Source of the DNA: Deinococcus terrestris
GTDB lineage: Bacteria > Deinococcota > Deinococci > Deinococcales > Deinococcaceae
Reading direction: 5' to 3'
Length of the DNA: 64,000 nucleotides
Assembly: GCF_009377345.1 (NCBI RefSeq)
Contig: NZ_WBSL01000007.1
Location: 1 to 64,000 of the forward strand
Part shown: in pieces, positions 61,611 to 64,000 of the stretch
Numbering within the stretch: the first letter of the stretch is position 1
How the letters are laid out: the number at the start of each line of letters is the position of its first letter
Position numbers and translations under genes: made by a program
The notes under the pieces: model-generated
The model's input: the letters and a program-made list of their open reading frames with translations, nothing else
Told to the model about the DNA's origin: nothing
The model's database searches: none

Positions 61611-64000
61611 TTAAGGAGCGTCGGCGGCGGCCAGCCCCAGCGCCCGTGCCAGATACGGGGCTGTCCGGCTTTCCTCCGCCCGCACCACCTCCTCCGGCGT
61701 GCCCTCGGCCACGACCTGCCCGCCCGCCTCGCCCGCGCCGGGACCGATGTCAAGAACCCAGTCGCTGACGGTCACCACGCCCAGGTCGTGCTCGACGGCG
61801 ATCACGGTGTGCCCCGCGTCCACCAGCCGCCCGAGCTGCCGGGTCAGCCGCTCCACGTCGGCGGGATGCAAGCCGGTGGTGGGCTCGTCGAGGACGTAGA
61901 CCGCGTGTCCCCGCCCGGCCCGCTGCAACTCGGTCGCCAGCTTGATGCGCTGCGCCTCGCCGCCCGAGAGTTCGGTCGCGGGCTGCCCCAGCCGCAGGTA
62001 CCCCAGCCCCACCTCGCGCAGGGTGTCCAGCGCCCGGAAGACGGCCGGGTCGTCCCGGAAAAACTCCCAGGCCGCGTCCACCGTCATCCCCAGCACGTCG
62101 GCGATGTTCTTTCCCCGCTCCTTGACCTCCAGCGTTTGGGCGTTGTAGCGCGTGCCGTGGCACACCGGACAGGGCGCGTACACGCTGGGCAGGAACAGCA
62201 GTTCGACCATCACCCACCCTTCGCCCTGGCAGTGCTCGCAGCGCCCGCCCTTCACGTTGAAGGAAAAGCGGCCCGGCCCGTACCCGCGTTCCCGCGCGAG
62301 CGGCGTCGCGGCGAACAGCTTGCGGACGTGATCGAAGAGGCCCGTGTACGTCGCCAGGTTGCTGCGCGGCGTGCGCCCGATGGGTTTCTGGTCCACCCGG
62401 ACGAGGCGCGAGACTAAGGCCACGTCGCCCCCGAGGTGCGCGGTGGTAGGGGTGGGGGCGTCTTCGGCCTCCTCTTCCTCTTCCCCTTCCGCCAAGTTCT
62501 GCCCCAGCCGGGCCGCCAGCGTCTCGACGAGGACCTGACTCACCAGCGTCGATTTGCCTGACCCCGACACCCCCGTCACGCTCGTCAGGACCCCCAGCGG
62601 AAAGCGCACGGACAGGTCTTTCAGGTTATGGCGGGTCACGCCCTTCAGCTCCAGCCAGCCCGATGGGGAGCGCGGCTCGTGCGGCTCACGGGCCTCCTCC
62701 CGGAAAAGGTAGCGGGCCGTCTGAGACGCCTCCACCCCGCGCAAGCCCTCCGGCGGCCCGCTGTAGAGGATCTCGCCGCCCCCCTCGCCCGCGCCCGGCC
62801 CCACGTCGACCAGCCAGTCGGCCTGGCGCACCACATCGAGGTCGTGCTCGACCACGAACAGCGAGTTTCCGGCGGCCTTCAGCCCCGCCAGCGCCGCGAG
62901 CAGCGCCTCGGTGTCGGCGGGATGCAGCCCGGCGGAGGGTTCGTCGAGGACATACACCACGCCGAAGAGGTGCGAGTAGAGCTGCGTGGCGAGCCGCAGC
63001 CGCTGAAGTTCCCCTGGCGAGAGGGTCGGGGTCGAGCGTTCGAGGTGCAGGTACCCCAGCCCCAGATTCAGCAGCACTTCCAGCCGCGCCACGAGGTCCC
63101 CGGCGAGCCGCTGCCGGGCGAGGGCCTGCTCGGGGTGAGCCTCGGCCTTGCCGTCGTGGTCCTGTTTCTCCGAATAAGGCCGCAGCAACTCGGCCACCTG
63201 CGCCAGCGGCAGCCTGGAAAACTCGGTGATGTCGTAGCCCGCGAAATGCACGGCCAGCGCCTCCGGCCGCAGCCGTTTGCCGTGGCAGACCGGGCACTCG
63301 GTGGCGATCATGTACTCCTGCACCCGCCGCCGCATCGCCGCGCTCCCGGTGTGGGCGAAGGTGTGCATCACGTGCCGCCGGGCGCTGGAAAAGGTGCCCA
63401 TGTAGTCGGGCGGGTCGCCGCGTTTCACGGCCCGCCGCGTCTCCTCCGGGGTGCAGCCGGGGTAGACGGGCACAACCGGCTGCTCGTCGGTGAAGAGAAT
63501 CCAGTCGCGCGTCTCCTGCGGCAGCTCGCGCCAGGGCACGTCCACGTCGATCCCCAGGGTCACCAGAATGTCACGCTGGTTCTGCCCGCCCCACGCCTGC
63601 GGCCAGGCGGCGACCGCCCGCTCGCGGATGGTGAGCGAGGGATCAGGCACCATCGAGGCCTCGGTCACCTCATAGACCCGCCCCTGCCCATGGCAGTTCG
63701 GGCAGGCCCCCTCCGGCGTGTTCGGGGAAAAGCCCTCGGCGTAGACGATGCCCTGCCCCGGCGGGTAGTCCCCGGCCCGCGAGTAGAGCATCCGCACCAG
63801 ATTCGACAGGGTGGTCACGCTTCCCACCGAGGACCGGGTGCCCGGCGCCCCGCGCTGCTGCTGGAGGGCCACCGCCGGGGGCAGCCCCTCGATGGCGTCC
63901 ACGTCTGGAGCACCGACCTGATGAAAGAGGCGCCGGGCATAGGGCGAGACCGACTCCAGATACCGCCGCTGCGCCTCGGCATACAGCGTCCCGAAGGCCA
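61611..64000 (-). CDS. UvrA-like excision-repair ATPase (UvrA2 class), 5' end beyond the window
   Basis: At least 796 residues; the frame continues through the right edge (FGTLYAEAQRRYLESVSPYARR), so the N-terminal Walker A is not seen. Visible parts are a zinc module with CPNCHGQG, a second pair ECPVCHGKRL, signature LSPGELQRLRLA with Walker B VYVLDEPSAGLHPAD, the second Walker A GVSGSGKSTL, a zinc finger CEHCQGEGWV ... CPVCHGTRY, and the last signature LSGGEAQRIKLA with VYVLDEPTTGLHPAD. A Glu-rich insertion (EGEEEEEAEDAP) follows the second Walker A. The first signature is LSPGE, not LSGGE. The organisation fits UvrA2 proteins of Deinococcus and actinobacteria, linked with DNA repair or drug tolerance. 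Confidence 0.9.
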   Translation of the reverse strand, partial: AFGTLYAEAQRRYLESVSPYARRLFHQVGAPDVDAIEGLPPAVALQQQRGAPGTRSSVGSVTTLSNLVRMLYSRAGDYPPGQGIVYAEGFSPNTPEGACPNCHGQGRVYEVTEASMVPDPSLTIRERAVAAWPQAWGGQNQRDILVTLGIDVDVPWRELPQETRDWILFTDEQPVVPVYPGCTPEETRRAVKRGDPPDYMGTFSSARRHVMHTFAHTGSAAMRRRVQEYMIATECPVCHGKRLRPEALAVHFAGYDITEFSRLPLAQVAELLRPYSEKQDHDGKAEAHPEQALARQRLAGDLVARLEVLLNLGLGYLHLERSTPTLSPGELQRLRLATQLYSHLFGVVYVLDEPSAGLHPADTEALLAALAGLKAAGNSLFVVEHDLDVVRQADWLVDVGPGAGEGGGEILYSGPPEGLRGVEASQTARYLFREEAREPHEPRSPSGWLELKGVTRHNLKDLSVRFPLGVLTSVTGVSGSGKSTLVSQVLVETLAARLGQNLAEGEEEEEAEDAPTPTTAHLGGDVALVSRLVRVDQKPIGRTPRSNLATYTGLFDHVRKLFAATPLARERGYGPGRFSFNVKGGRCEHCQGEGWVMVELLFLPSVYAPCPVCHGTRYNAQTLEVKERGKNIADVLGMTVDAAWEFFRDDPAVFRALDTLREVGLGYLRLGQPATELSGGEAQRIKLATELQRAGRGHAVYVLDEPTTGLHPADVERLTRQLGRLVDAGHTVIAVEHDLGVVTVSDWVLDIGPGAGEAGGQVVAEGTPEEVVRAEESRTAPYLARALGLAAADAP

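Overview
The window looks like part of a secondary replicon (megaplasmid or second chromosome) of a Deinococcus-like bacterium. The base composition is high in G+C. A partition and replication block (parA-parB, an iteron origin and a large RepA-type initiator) lies at about 5.4-9.3 kb. Several genes have a TANNNT box 6-8 nt before the start codon, the leaderless promoter layout known from Deinococcus, and a UvrA2-like gene runs off the right end. The genus is inferred from these signs and from protein style; no search was run.

Layout. 0-1.1 kb: decayed transposase pieces. 1.1-3.0 kb: a MarR regulator, a DoxX membrane protein and a two-domain VOC (glyoxalase/dioxygenase) protein, probably one stress operon with a clear promoter and operator. 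3.05-5.25 kb: a decayed PAS/histidine-kinase gene and an Rrf2 regulator cut by a complete IS3-family element. 5.4-9.3 kb: parB, parA, two copies of an 18-bp palindrome, ten iterons and rep. 9.4-12.2 kb: a siderophore/heme/B12-type ABC importer. 12.6-53.3 kb: a very large surface-polysaccharide region. 53.3-54.2 kb: gene debris. 54.3-58.4 kb: a ketol-acid reductoisomerase, a small ORF and a broken methionine-type ABC transporter (metN lacks its P-loop, metI is frameshifted, metQ is intact). 58.4-64 kb: a BTAD-type regulator, a baeRF-like protein and the UvrA-like protein.

The polysaccharide region consists of several transcription units. Unit A (12.65-21.2 kb, +) has a Wzy-like polymerase, a Wzx-like flippase, two GT4 transferases, an AsnB-type amidotransferase, a UDP-glucuronate 4-epimerase and a PglC-like initiating transferase. 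Unit B (27.2-21.4 kb, -) has an ATP-grasp enzyme, a HAD hydrolase, a DUF218 protein, a Wzc-like protein and a second ligase/polymerase. Then come a large FG-GAP/VCBS repeat protein and a convergent NPCBM/beta-helix lipoprotein. Unit C (33.3-39.4 kb, +) makes UDP-GlcA, UDP-xylose and probably a 4-amino-4,6-dideoxy sugar (Ugd, Uxs, GT4, DegT aminotransferase, FlaA1/PglF-like dehydratase). An LCP-family protein faces it. Unit D (41.1-53.3 kb, +) holds a second Wzc-like protein, a WbaP-like initiating transferase, a second flippase, three GT2 transferases, a dTDP-rhamnose-type rmlBACD set and a third polymerase. Two initiating transferases, two flippases, two chain-length proteins and three polymerase/ligase proteins suggest that two or more polymers are made here.

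Points most worth attention: both Wzc-like proteins lack the Walker A lysine and a C-terminal tyrosine tail; an 18-bp palindrome pair beside parA is a candidate centromere/operator; the iterons are spaced in near-whole helical turns; a 144-bp element with 8-bp terminal inverted repeats supplies the stop codon of the PglC-like gene; a 19-codon SD-preceded ORF is coupled to the second wzc-like gene; and two visibly AT-richer patches lie inside unit D.
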